From NCBI GenBank assembly GCA_044238845.1, contig JBIICN010000010.1, positions 1 through 64,000 on the forward strand: a stretch of 64,000 bases of DNA, read 5' to 3'. The notes beneath the pieces are model-generated. The model did no database searches, was not told the origin of the DNA, and saw only the letters and a program-made list of their open reading frames with translations. The DNA is from UBA4416 sp044238845 (GTDB taxonomy: Bacteria; Bacteroidota; Bacteroidia; B-17B0; Aurantibacillaceae). Position 1 is the first letter of the stretch. Each line of letters opens with the position of its first letter. Below are positions 1 through 8,351 of the stretch, one piece after another. A program made the position numbers and the translations under genes.

Positions 1-28
1 TTACATGTATTAATTTTGGCGCTGACAT
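1..28 (-). CDS. Possible 5' end of a gene running off the left edge
   Basis: An ATG at 28-26 on the minus strand opens a frame (MSAPKLIHV) that stays open to the window edge. A TAnnTTTG -7 box lies about 20 nt upstream and the terminator of the previous gene lies just beyond it, so a new transcription unit starting here is plausible. Only nine codons are visible and no family can be assigned. It could equally be non-coding. Confidence 0.3.
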
Positions 29-47
29 AATGATTTAATATTTAGTC

Positions 48-55
48 CAAAAGTA
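48..55 (-). promoter_or_regulatory. Bacteroidota -7 promoter box (TACTTTTG)
   Basis: On the minus strand the sequence reads TACTTTTG, a full match to the Bacteroidota consensus TAnnTTTG. It lies 19 nt upstream of the ATG at 28 and just after a terminator. No convincing -33 TTTG is visible, because that position overlaps the terminator T-run. Confidence 0.4.
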
Positions 56-57
56 GT

Positions 58-88
58 ATAAAAAAAGCCAATATGCAAATATTGGACT
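58..88 (-). terminator. Intrinsic terminator after the propeller gene
   Basis: A perfect 7-bp stem (CCAATAT 68-74 and ATATTGG 79-85) with a 4-nt loop is followed on the minus strand by GC and six T residues (66-61). It lies about 11 nt beyond the stop codon of the propeller protein and marks the end of the minus-strand run that begins at mqnC. Confidence 0.75.
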
Positions 89-98
89 AATTATTTAT

Positions 99-1601
99 TC
101 ACTTTGGTATTACTTCCGAAATTATTCCGTTAGTGTATTTAAACAATCCATCTATAGACGCAAAATAAATAGTTCTGTTTTTTTTATCAAGTGTTAAAGC
201 GCGGCAACCTCTATTATGCAAAGTAATAAAACGACGTCCATAATCATTGCTAGCTATTTTATGGAAATTAGGTAAGCAAGCAAACATACTATAGTTAACA
301 TAAAACAACGTATCACCTATCCAACAAAAATCTCTATAGTTATATGCTTTAAATAATTTTTCTTTTTGATTTTCATAATAAGATAAAGTACCATGTGCCA
401 CATAAATTCCATTTTCATGTTCTTGCATTTTTTTTACCGTTCGATAGGCAATCTCAGTTTGTTGTGGAAACAATTCAAAATTATTTGAAGGGTCTAATTT
501 ATAAACTGACCCTGTGTAGGTTCCTACTAAAAGTTCATTTTTATTCGTTTTTAATAAGGCTGTAATATTATGATCTAACAGTTGTGAATTCTGCTCGTCA
601 TACAAACTCAAATCGTAATTAGGTATTACATAAATCCCATTTTGTAGACTGCTTACCCATAAGTTACCTTCTCTGTCATGAAAAATGTTTGATATTTTAT
701 CATTTTTAAATAAAAATTTACTATCCTTTTCTAATTCAAAATTAGGATTTAACATGACAATACCGGAAGATGTGCATAGCCAATGTCGATTTAAATTATC
801 TTTATAAAATTTATAAATTAACCCATCTTGCGTAAACGGCAAAAAACTATTCTTAGAAGTTACTCCGTTCTGTTTAATGATAGAAATAATATATTCTCTC
901 TTTGGATTTACTTCGATTAAAGCAAGTAAATCATTGTTATAAATTTCGAAGGAAGTTCGTTGATTGAGTGTCTCAACATTATCTAAAAAACTAACTTCAA
1001 TTCTCCCATTACTTTTCGATATTAAAGCAAAACCATTATTTTGAGAACTCGCAAAAATTTGCCCTTTTAAATTTACTTTTATCTCTTGCCAAATTATGGT
1101 ATCTTTTGTAATACTTGTTTTACTAAAAGATGCAAGTAACTTGCCATTAAAATCAAACTCTTCGATATACTTATTATTAGCTATCCAAATATGTTGTTCT
1201 TTATCAATCGTGTATTGTGAATAGGATGATATTTTATTTGAAGCATCAATTACCAAAGTCAATGAGTCTTCAGATACTCTAAATATTTGTCCTGAAAAAT
1301 TTTGACACCACAAATTTTTATCCTTATCAATCTTTAAGCCCGAAATGCTTTTACTGTTTTGTTTTTTAGAACTAAATGATTTAAATCGAATGCCGTCATA
1401 TCTATATAATCCTGCATCACAACCTATCCACATATACCCAAAATCATCTTGAATAATTTGATATACTTCACTAGAAGGCAATCCATTTTCCTCATTTATT
1501 TTATAATAATAAGGTGTTTGGGAAAAGGCAACATAAGACTGAACAAAAAATATCAGAACTAGCAAAAATTTGAAAAAGGTATATTTATAAAGCTTATTCA
1601 A
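99..1601 (-). CDS. Two-component-regulator-type beta-propeller protein lacking an output domain
   Basis: The 500-residue product begins with a signal peptide or anchor (about residues 10-28), followed by repeated blades of the two-component regulator propeller type. These carry recurring motifs such as NGLPSSEVYQI near residue 40, DDFGYMWIG, DREGNLWVS and DKKNRTIYFASIDGLFKY near the end. Family members usually continue with a Y_Y_Y domain, a membrane helix and a histidine kinase or LytTR output. Here translation stops after the propeller and a strong terminator follows at once, so this looks like the complete product rather than an assembly break. It lies 55 nt downstream of the TonB receptor on the same strand. 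A periplasmic sensing or scaffold role is inferred only. Confidence 0.75.
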   Translation of the reverse strand: MNKLYKYTFFKFLLVLIFFVQSYVAFSQTPYYYKINEENGLPSSEVYQIIQDDFGYMWIGCDAGLYRYDGIRFKSFSSKKQNSKSISGLKIDKDKNLWCQNFSGQIFRVSEDSLTLVIDASNKISSYSQYTIDKEQHIWIANNKYIEEFDFNGKLLASFSKTSITKDTIIWQEIKVNLKGQIFASSQNNGFALISKSNGRIEVSFLDNVETLNQRTSFEIYNNDLLALIEVNPKREYIISIIKQNGVTSKNSFLPFTQDGLIYKFYKDNLNRHWLCTSSGIVMLNPNFELEKDSKFLFKNDKISNIFHDREGNLWVSSLQNGIYVIPNYDLSLYDEQNSQLLDHNITALLKTNKNELLVGTYTGSVYKLDPSNNFELFPQQTEIAYRTVKKMQEHENGIYVAHGTLSYYENQKEKLFKAYNYRDFCWIGDTLFYVNYSMFACLPNFHKIASNDYGRRFITLHNRGCRALTLDKKNRTIYFASIDGLFKYTNGIISEVIPK

Positions 1602-1656
1602 AATTTTATAAAAGATAATGTATAACGAATTTAGAAATAAAATTTAATACCACTTT

Positions 1657-4020
1657 TTAAAACGTTAAACGATATTGAGGAATCACAAAAAATTTCAACT
1701 GATAATCCGTTTTGATGGTTTGAGTATTTAAATCGTATTGTTGCTGAAAAATATTATTGTGTTTAGTTACATTTTGAATATCAACACTTATTTCATGTGT
1801 AAAACGCTTGGTATTTAATTTATAGGAAGGTTTTACATCAATTCTAAAATAAGGATCGTATTGAGGATTAAAGGCTTGTGAGCCATCTCGTACTTCATCT
1901 TGATAAGCAATAGAAGCAGGAATGTCAATTGGCACATAGCGTTTTCCTCCCGCATAGGTGCATTTTAGATCTAATGCTAAAATATGTTTTTCTTTTATTT
2001 TAAATTCTTTTCCCGCTAAGGCGTTAAACACATAATTTCCATTAAAAGCGGTATTCCTGTAAACACCATCACTGCCTGTATATTTACTTTCAAATAAAGA
2101 AGCGGTTACTAAAAAGTAATAGCCTTTACTATAAAACTTTTCTAAGGTTAATTCAATACCAAAATTTTCACCAGTTCCATTATTAACTAAACTATCTACA
2201 TTAGGGCTATTAAAATCAGCACCTAAATTAGCCGTACTAAAATAATCTTTTCGCGTTTTAACTGGCACTCGATATAAATATTGATAATACAATTCTGTTT
2301 TAATTCGCACACTATTAAATAAATTAACGTCATAAGCCAATACAGCATGCGCAGCTTTTGTAAAATCTAAATGACGATTCGTTTCTTTTACTTGTCCGTT
2401 ACCTAAATTGGCAGTAGCAAAATACACATACAAAGGCTGAACCTGACTATGTATTCCAGCACCAAAACTTAGAGATTGTTTTTTATTGATTTCATATTTC
2501 AAACCTAAGCGTGGTTCAGGTGATTGCGATCCGTTTAACAACAAATACTGATAAGTAAAACCGATGTTGGCATAAAATTTTTCACTAAAATTATGCTTCA
2601 ATTGAATAAAACCACGAGTTAAAGATGTTTGTCCTTTATAATTTCTTAAAGTCACAAATCCAGTTCCATAACTATCAATACTATCAACAAAGGTTGTATT
2701 ATACAAATCAGCATACACACCTGCATTTAAGAAATTACGAGAGTTGAATTTTTTATTATATGTAATATTAATCGAACTACGAGTTGTATATGATGTATTT
2801 CGATATTCCGGTCTAATAGTTTCAGGTGTAGTACTAGTGTCAACTCTGTCGGCTAAAATGTAGTTGTATTGGCCTGAAACTCCAATATTTGTTTTAATAT
2901 AAGAACTACTATTAAGTAAATAGGTATGTGAAACTCCGCCAGCGCCAACGTTTGACCTAAACAACATATTTCGTCCACTATAACCGTATAAATTATTATC
3001 TTTTGATTGCTGACTTTGCAATAACTCAGCATAACTTAAACCACCAATTCCCCAAATAGAAAACTTACCTAATTTTTTAGATGGCAAATCAATTTTAAAA
3101 GTCACATCTTGATATTGCGGAACGGCGCTTCCTGTTCCAAAATCCAAACCAATATATTTAAAAACAGAAAGTGTTGAATATCTATAATTAACCATAAAAG
3201 AAGCATTTTTCTTTTTCTTGCTAAATGGCCCTTCAGCACCTAATTCAAAACCATTAAAACCAACCATTCCTAAGAATTCATATTTTTCATTATTACCCGA
3301 ACGCATTTTTAAATCAAACACACCTGCTGTTGCATTTCCATAATCTGCTGGAAAAGCTCCCGTCATAAAATCAGAATTGTCTAACGTATTATTATTTAAA
3401 ATACTAATAGGTCCACCTGAAGACCCCATACTACCGAAGTGACTCGGATTGGGAATATCTAATCCATTTAAACGCCATAAGATTCCTAAAGGAGAATTAC
3501 CTCTTACAATAATATCATTACGACTATCGTTTGCCCCACTTACACCAGCAAAATTTGCCGCCATTCGAGCAGGGTCACCTCTACTACCAGCATAACGATT
3601 TGCTTCTTCCGTACTAAAAATACGGGAGCTAACAGTTGCCATTTTATTATTTGATTTTGTTTTATCAATCTCTGCAGATATGACAACTTCTTGTCCTTGC
3701 ACGGCACTCTCTTCTAATTCAATATTTAAAACCGTTTCTTTTCCTGTAGTTAAAACAACAGTTTGAGATTTTTCTTTGTAAGAGATTAATGAAATTTTTA
3801 GTTGTTTTCGTCCTAGTAAAATATTATCAAAACGAAATTTCCCATTTTCATCAGTTGTTGTAACTTTCATGGGCTCAGCATTAAGTATACTTACAACTGC
3901 ACCTGGTAAAGGGCTTTGAGTTTGTTTATCCAAAACAATCCCTCTAATAGTTTGCGTTAATTCTTGAGAAAGAACCGTTTTAAATACAAAACAACTAATT
4001 ATAAATAAAAGTAATCTCAT
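1657..4020 (-). CDS. TonB-dependent receptor with CarboxypepD_reg-like N-terminus
   Basis: This is a 787-residue outer-membrane receptor. It has a signal peptide (about 1-18), a carboxypeptidase-regulatory-like beta-sandwich (about 24-112, with IRGIVLDKQTQSPLPGA and TDENGKFRF), a plug domain (about 130-240, with RMAANFAGVSG and IIVRGNSP) and a beta-barrel ending in a terminal Phe (YRLTF). Proteins of this architecture import a substrate across the outer membrane with TonB energy; the ligand cannot be read from the sequence. The length is typical of the smaller non-SusC receptors, and no SusD partner lies nearby. The start sits 2 nt downstream of the stop of the small secreted protein, so the two are almost certainly co-transcribed. 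Confidence 0.9.
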   Translation of the reverse strand: MRLLLFIISCFVFKTVLSQELTQTIRGIVLDKQTQSPLPGAVVSILNAEPMKVTTTDENGKFRFDNILLGRKQLKISLISYKEKSQTVVLTTGKETVLNIELEESAVQGQEVVISAEIDKTKSNNKMATVSSRIFSTEEANRYAGSRGDPARMAANFAGVSGANDSRNDIIVRGNSPLGILWRLNGLDIPNPSHFGSMGSSGGPISILNNNTLDNSDFMTGAFPADYGNATAGVFDLKMRSGNNEKYEFLGMVGFNGFELGAEGPFSKKKKNASFMVNYRYSTLSVFKYIGLDFGTGSAVPQYQDVTFKIDLPSKKLGKFSIWGIGGLSYAELLQSQQSKDNNLYGYSGRNMLFRSNVGAGGVSHTYLLNSSSYIKTNIGVSGQYNYILADRVDTSTTPETIRPEYRNTSYTTRSSINITYNKKFNSRNFLNAGVYADLYNTTFVDSIDSYGTGFVTLRNYKGQTSLTRGFIQLKHNFSEKFYANIGFTYQYLLLNGSQSPEPRLGLKYEINKKQSLSFGAGIHSQVQPLYVYFATANLGNGQVKETNRHLDFTKAAHAVLAYDVNLFNSVRIKTELYYQYLYRVPVKTRKDYFSTANLGADFNSPNVDSLVNNGTGENFGIELTLEKFYSKGYYFLVTASLFESKYTGSDGVYRNTAFNGNYVFNALAGKEFKIKEKHILALDLKCTYAGGKRYVPIDIPASIAYQDEVRDGSQAFNPQYDPYFRIDVKPSYKLNTKRFTHEISVDIQNVTKHNNIFQQQYDLNTQTIKTDYQLKFFVIPQYRLTF

Positions 4021-4022
4021 TC

Positions 4023-4493
4023 TTATTGCGGCTTATTTTTTTTAATTAAACAAGAAAATTGATAAGGACATTTTAGCAAGATAATATTATTAGCAACTGT
4101 CGTTGTTTTTTTTGAAACGACAATTTTTAAATCTTCTTTACTCCATTCTTCTATCAAACAGGTCATGTCTATATTATTTTCATCCTGTTCTTTAGGTAAT
4201 GTCTTATAATATTTCCAAGGTTCAAATAGTTTATATGTTCCATAAGCCCAACTTACTTTTAAATACCCGGATTTATCTGTGGTAACTGTATCAATAATGC
4301 CTTGATCATTAAAAACTATCAATTTTTTATAAGCGTAAACAACTGATTTATTAGGCGTGTTCTTTAGATTTTGTTGTGGTTTGACACCTCCACAGTAAGG
4401 CAAATATTGAATTAATTTAATTCTAACCTTTTTATCCTGCGAAAAAGAAGGAAAAAAAAGTATAAATAAAAAAAACAAATACAAAACTCTCAT
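4023..4493 (-). CDS. Small secreted protein of unknown function
   Basis: The product has 156 residues, with a hydrophobic signal peptide (about 1-18, ending FPSFSQ). The mature part contains a short motif (VTTDKSGYLKVSW) resembling the regulatory beta-sandwich folds common in Bacteroidota, and four Cys residues (near 34, 112, 142 and 148) that could form disulfides. It lies between the SDR gene (3 nt) and the TonB receptor (2 nt), so it probably works in the envelope with the receptor. I do not recognise a named family. Confidence 0.7.
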   Translation of the reverse strand: MRVLYLFFLFILFFPSFSQDKKVRIKLIQYLPYCGGVKPQQNLKNTPNKSVVYAYKKLIVFNDQGIIDTVTTDKSGYLKVSWAYGTYKLFEPWKYYKTLPKEQDENNIDMTCLIEEWSKEDLKIVVSKKTTTVANNIILLKCPYQFSCLIKKNKPQ

Positions 4494-4496
4494 AAC

Positions 4497-5180
4497 CTAC
4501 GGTGTGCTTGAGGAAACAGGTAATATTTTCCCATTATAATATAAATGCCCCTTTATGGCAAAATCAAAAATATATGCAGCCATTTGAATTGGAGATAAAG
4601 GAGCTTGATAACCAGGAAAAGCCTCAGCTAACATTTCTGTTTGAACAGCACCAATAGCTAAACAATTTACTGAAATATTTTTTTCTTTTAATTCTTCTGC
4701 TAAACATTCTGTTAATCCAGCAATGGCAGCCTTCGAAGAACTATAGGCAGATAATCCAGCAAATTTTGCGCTTCCTTGAAAACCACCCATGCTACTAATG
4801 TTAACCACATGTGATTTTTGCTCTTTACCTAAAACTGATAATAGTTGCTGTGTTAAATAATAGGGAGCAAAAACATTGACTTGATACACTTTTTGTAATT
4901 CATCATACGCAATCGCATCATACGGTTTATTCACTAATGAACCTGCATTATTAATAATACAATCAATATGAGAAACTTCTTTTTTAATAAAAGCAATGGC
5001 AGAGTTCATACTAACTTGAGAACTTAAATCTGTTGAAATAGATTTAAGATTTTCATGAACTATATATTTTAAAGGTTCTAAATTTCTAGTCAAACAAAAC
5101 ACAGTATGTCCTGCATTTAAAAATTGCTTTACTAATTCAAAACCAATTCCTCTGCTTGCACCTGTTATAACTACATTCAT
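4497..5180 (-). CDS. Short-chain dehydrogenase/reductase (SDR)
   Basis: This is a 227-residue classical SDR. The nucleotide-binding motif TGASRGIG is at residues 6-13, NNAG at 77-80, a catalytic Ser near 129-130, and YSSSK at 146-150 supplies Tyr146 and Lys150. It catalyses an NAD(P)-dependent oxidoreduction of unknown substrate in the cytoplasm. It is slightly shorter than the usual 240-260 residues. It lies 9 nt after mqnC, so a link to menaquinone metabolism is possible but not shown by the sequence. Confidence 0.88.
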   Translation of the reverse strand: MNVVITGASRGIGFELVKQFLNAGHTVFCLTRNLEPLKYIVHENLKSISTDLSSQVSMNSAIAFIKKEVSHIDCIINNAGSLVNKPYDAIAYDELQKVYQVNVFAPYYLTQQLLSVLGKEQKSHVVNISSMGGFQGSAKFAGLSAYSSSKAAIAGLTECLAEELKEKNISVNCLAIGAVQTEMLAEAFPGYQAPLSPIQMAAYIFDFAIKGHLYYNGKILPVSSSTP

Positions 5181-5189
5181 TATATACTC

Positions 5190-6317
5190 TTAATAATTTA
5201 CAACTTGTTCCATAATATCTTTTGGCAATTCTCTTTCGCCATATTGCTGATTTCTTAACTGAGGTTCAAAACCTGCTTCTTTAATCGCATCCTGAATGGT
5301 TTTATATGTAAAACGATGAGGCGCTCCTGCAGCACTTACCACATTTTCTTCAATCATAATACTTCCAAAATCATTGGCACCACCATGTAAACAAATTTGG
5401 GCAGTTTGTTTTCCAACGGTTAACCAACTTGCTTGAATATTTTCAATGTTAGGCAACATAATGCGACTTAGTGCTAGCATTCGAATGTACTCATCAGCAC
5501 TCACATTATTAGAAATACCTTTTACGCGTTTTAATAAAGTGCCATCATCCTGAAAAGGCCATGGAATAAAAGCTAAAAAACCTTTGGCATGAGCCGGTTT
5601 TTCTGATTGCACTTCACGTAACCAAACTAAGTGTTCAAAACGCTCATAAATAGTTTCTACATGACCAAACATCATGGTTGCCGATGTCGTAATATTTAAT
5701 TGGTGACAAGCGCGCATGACGTCTAACCATTCGCGGCCTGTGCATTTTCCTTTGGAAATTAAACGACGAACACGATCATTTAAAATTTCTGCACCAGCAC
5801 CAGGTAAGCTATCTAAGCCCGCTTCTACCAAAGCTTTTAAAACTTCGGTATGTGTTGACTTTTCTAATTTAGTAATATGAGCAATTTCTGGCGGCCCTAA
5901 TGAATGTAATTTGATTGCAGGATATAAAGATTTTAGTTCCTTAAATAAATTCACATAAAAACTTAATCCTAAATCTGGATGATGACCGCCTTGTAATAAC
6001 AACTGATCTCCACCATATTTTATGGTTTCTTCAATCTTCTTTTTATAAGTTTCTATATCTGTGATATAAGCTTCTGCATGACCGGGTATTCTATAAAAAT
6101 TACAAAACTTACAATTAGCAATACAGACATTAGTTGTATTCAAATTACGGTCAATTTGCCAAGTAACTTTATTGGAATTATTTTTTTTGATATTTCTGAT
6201 TTCGTTAGCCACAAACATCAACTCAGATGTAGTAGCATTTTCGTATAAAAAGATGCCTTCTTCAATTGATAAAAATTCAAGATTTTGAGCACGTTTTAAA
6301 AGTGAGTGAACATTCAT
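5190..6317 (-). CDS. mqnC: Cyclic dehypoxanthinyl futalosine synthase (radical SAM)
   Basis: This 375-residue radical SAM enzyme carries the cluster motif CIANCKFC around residues 67-74 and the MqnC-type stretches LLQGGHHPDLGL, HSLGPPEI, SATMMFGHVET and ICLHGGANDFG. MqnC cyclises dehypoxanthine futalosine in the futalosine route to menaquinone, in the cytoplasm. The relative MqnE shares the fold, but the GGHHPD and GANDFGS segments favour MqnC. It is the first gene of the minus-strand run that continues into the SDR. The other futalosine genes here (mqnD, mqnB) lie 6-8 kb away. The ATG at 6317 is preceded by an AT-rich gap shared with a divergent gene. Confidence 0.95.
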   Translation of the reverse strand: MNVHSLLKRAQNLEFLSIEEGIFLYENATTSELMFVANEIRNIKKNNSNKVTWQIDRNLNTTNVCIANCKFCNFYRIPGHAEAYITDIETYKKKIEETIKYGGDQLLLQGGHHPDLGLSFYVNLFKELKSLYPAIKLHSLGPPEIAHITKLEKSTHTEVLKALVEAGLDSLPGAGAEILNDRVRRLISKGKCTGREWLDVMRACHQLNITTSATMMFGHVETIYERFEHLVWLREVQSEKPAHAKGFLAFIPWPFQDDGTLLKRVKGISNNVSADEYIRMLALSRIMLPNIENIQASWLTVGKQTAQICLHGGANDFGSIMIEENVVSAAGAPHRFTYKTIQDAIKEAGFEPQLRNQQYGERELPKDIMEQVVNY

Positions 6318-6449
6318 TATTTTTAAAATTTACAAAGTAAAAGTACGTTTTATAAAGGGAAACAAAAAAGAAAGTGTTTAATAATTTAGTTTCAAAACAC
6401 TTGATTTTTAACAAAAAATTTATATCTTAGAATAATTAAAATTTATTGC

Positions 6450-8297
6450 ATGAAAAAAAATCTATTCATATTAACCGTATTTTTACTTAGTAGCACTATT
6501 TATGGCCAAAAAATTAATAAAAGTGGATCATTTATTAAAAAAAGTGCAAACATGCATATTGAAAATCAGCCGTATTTTGGTTCATACACAACCTTATTAA
6601 AACAACAGCAACAAGCTGCTAAAACAGCTAGTACTTCGTGTAATAACTTAGATTTAGATGATGGCAACTATAACGGATGGTTTGTTTATAAAGGTGAAAA
6701 TCAGAATTCTTTACAAAGTCCTTCAAATGTAATTACAGACACTACAGCAACTGTAACAGGAATTAACGTATTGAATTCATTTAACTCTGTTATAGATTCT
6801 ATAAATTCATTCGAAGCTTATTCTACTTCAACAGTAACTGTAAAATCACCATACAGTAGCAGTTCACATATTGCTAGAGTAAATCATGTGGGTTATGGAG
6901 GAAATGTAGGTATACTTGAAAAAATAATTCCAATTACAACTTCTAATACTTTTGTCAATTTTTCATATTTTGCTTTTTTAGAAAATTCTCCACATACTAT
7001 TAGTGAACAACCATATTTTAAAATATTTTTCTTCGACTCAAATAATGATACGATACCGGGTACATTTTTACAAGTTACATCCAACACAAGTGGAGCAAAT
7101 GCAGGTTTTTCGACAGTAGATAATTATTTTTACAAACCATGGACTCCTGTAAGTGTAGATCTTTCTGCGTACATCGGCCAAACCGTTACGGCTCAGTTTA
7201 TTGCAGCAGATTGCGTTATTTCACAAGGTGCTCACGGTGGCCACATATACATCGATTTTGATTGTTATTCATCAGGTCCAGCTGTTCAAAATACATGGCC
7301 AGGTGATGCAAACTCTGACTTAACTGTAAATTTTGCAGATTTGTTTTACATAGGAGCAGGCTATAATACAACAGGAATTCCCAGAGCTACTATTGATAAT
7401 TCTTTTAGTGCTTTTCCTTCAACCGATTGGAGTACGAATAGTTTATACCTTGTAAATAGTAAACATGCTGATTGTAATGGAGATGGAACTATTAATGGAC
7501 TTGATACAATAGCTGTAAATCAAAATTACGGAATGACTCATCAATATAAAAACAATGTAACACAACTTGTAGCTTTAAATACTGCTTTACAAAACAGTAT
7601 TACAATAACATCAACTATTGACAGTGTTGCTTATGGCCAAAATTTAAGTTTATCATTTAACATCGGTAGCCAAACTACTTTAGTTGATAGTTTATACGGT
7701 ATAGGATTTAGTTTAAATTATCCTACAAATTTAATTGACCCACTCTACACAAATCAATCTTGTAACAGCAGTGTTTTAGGCACCTACGGAACTAATCTGA
7801 TAAAACTTGCTCAACCCTTAAATAATGCTATTGATATGGTAGCTGTAAAAACGGACCAACAAAATAAAACAAATTTTTACGGAAATTTATTTACTCTAAA
7901 TTTAAAAGCAAATCAGTTTATTACGAATGACTCCATCTTTAATTTTTCGATTAGTAACATAAAAGCCATTACTAAAAGTGGGTATAATGTACCTATTGGT
8001 AATGCAACAAAATCAATTGTGTTTAAATCAAACGAAATTACTGGAATTAAAAATAAAGTATACGAGCTAACATCGATCTATCCAAATCCAGCTCAAAATA
8101 CAATTACTATTTCATGCCCAACAAAAATTAAACATTACGAAATTACATCTGTGCTCGGAAATGTTATCAAGCAATCCTCCATCAATAGCATCTCGAAAGT
8201 AGATATTAATATTAGTGATTTAGCAAAAAGTGCTTATTTCATATCTATCACAACAGAAAATGGAAATAAAATAGTTAAGCAATTTATTAAATTATAA
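6450..8297 (+). CDS. T9SS type A cargo with dockerin/EF-hand-like calcium motifs
   Basis: The secreted product has 615 residues and a signal peptide (about 1-19). A jelly-roll-like region covers about 60-280. Two calcium-loop motifs resembling dockerin or EF-hand loops follow (GDANSDLTVNFADL near 288 and DCNGDGTINGLDT near 345), then a beta-rich cohesin-like segment (about 370-530). The C-terminus is a type A sorting domain (YPNPAQNTITIS to KQFIKL, about 545-615), so export by the type IX system and surface anchoring or release is expected. No catalytic motif is visible. A weak promoter (TTG, then TATCTTAG) lies upstream. Confidence 0.85.
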   Translation: MKKNLFILTVFLLSSTIYGQKINKSGSFIKKSANMHIENQPYFGSYTTLLKQQQQAAKTASTSCNNLDLDDGNYNGWFVYKGENQNSLQSPSNVITDTTATVTGINVLNSFNSVIDSINSFEAYSTSTVTVKSPYSSSSHIARVNHVGYGGNVGILEKIIPITTSNTFVNFSYFAFLENSPHTISEQPYFKIFFFDSNNDTIPGTFLQVTSNTSGANAGFSTVDNYFYKPWTPVSVDLSAYIGQTVTAQFIAADCVISQGAHGGHIYIDFDCYSSGPAVQNTWPGDANSDLTVNFADLFYIGAGYNTTGIPRATIDNSFSAFPSTDWSTNSLYLVNSKHADCNGDGTINGLDTIAVNQNYGMTHQYKNNVTQLVALNTALQNSITITSTIDSVAYGQNLSLSFNIGSQTTLVDSLYGIGFSLNYPTNLIDPLYTNQSCNSSVLGTYGTNLIKLAQPLNNAIDMVAVKTDQQNKTNFYGNLFTLNLKANQFITNDSIFNFSISNIKAITKSGYNVPIGNATKSIVFKSNEITGIKNKVYELTSIYPNPAQNTITISCPTKIKHYEITSVLGNVIKQSSINSISKVDINISDLAKSAYFISITTENGNKIVKQFIKL

Positions 8298-8320
8298 CTA
8301 CAATTTAATTCAATAATAAA

Positions 8321-8346
8321 AAACTCTGTAAAAATTTACAGAGTTT
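8321..8346. terminator. Bidirectional terminator between convergent genes
   Basis: AAACTCTGTA and TACAGAGTTT form a perfect stem around a small A/T loop, with A-runs on the left and T-runs on the right. It therefore works for the T9SS cargo on the plus strand and the arginase-like gene on the minus strand. Confidence 0.8.
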
Positions 8347-8351
8347 TTTAT

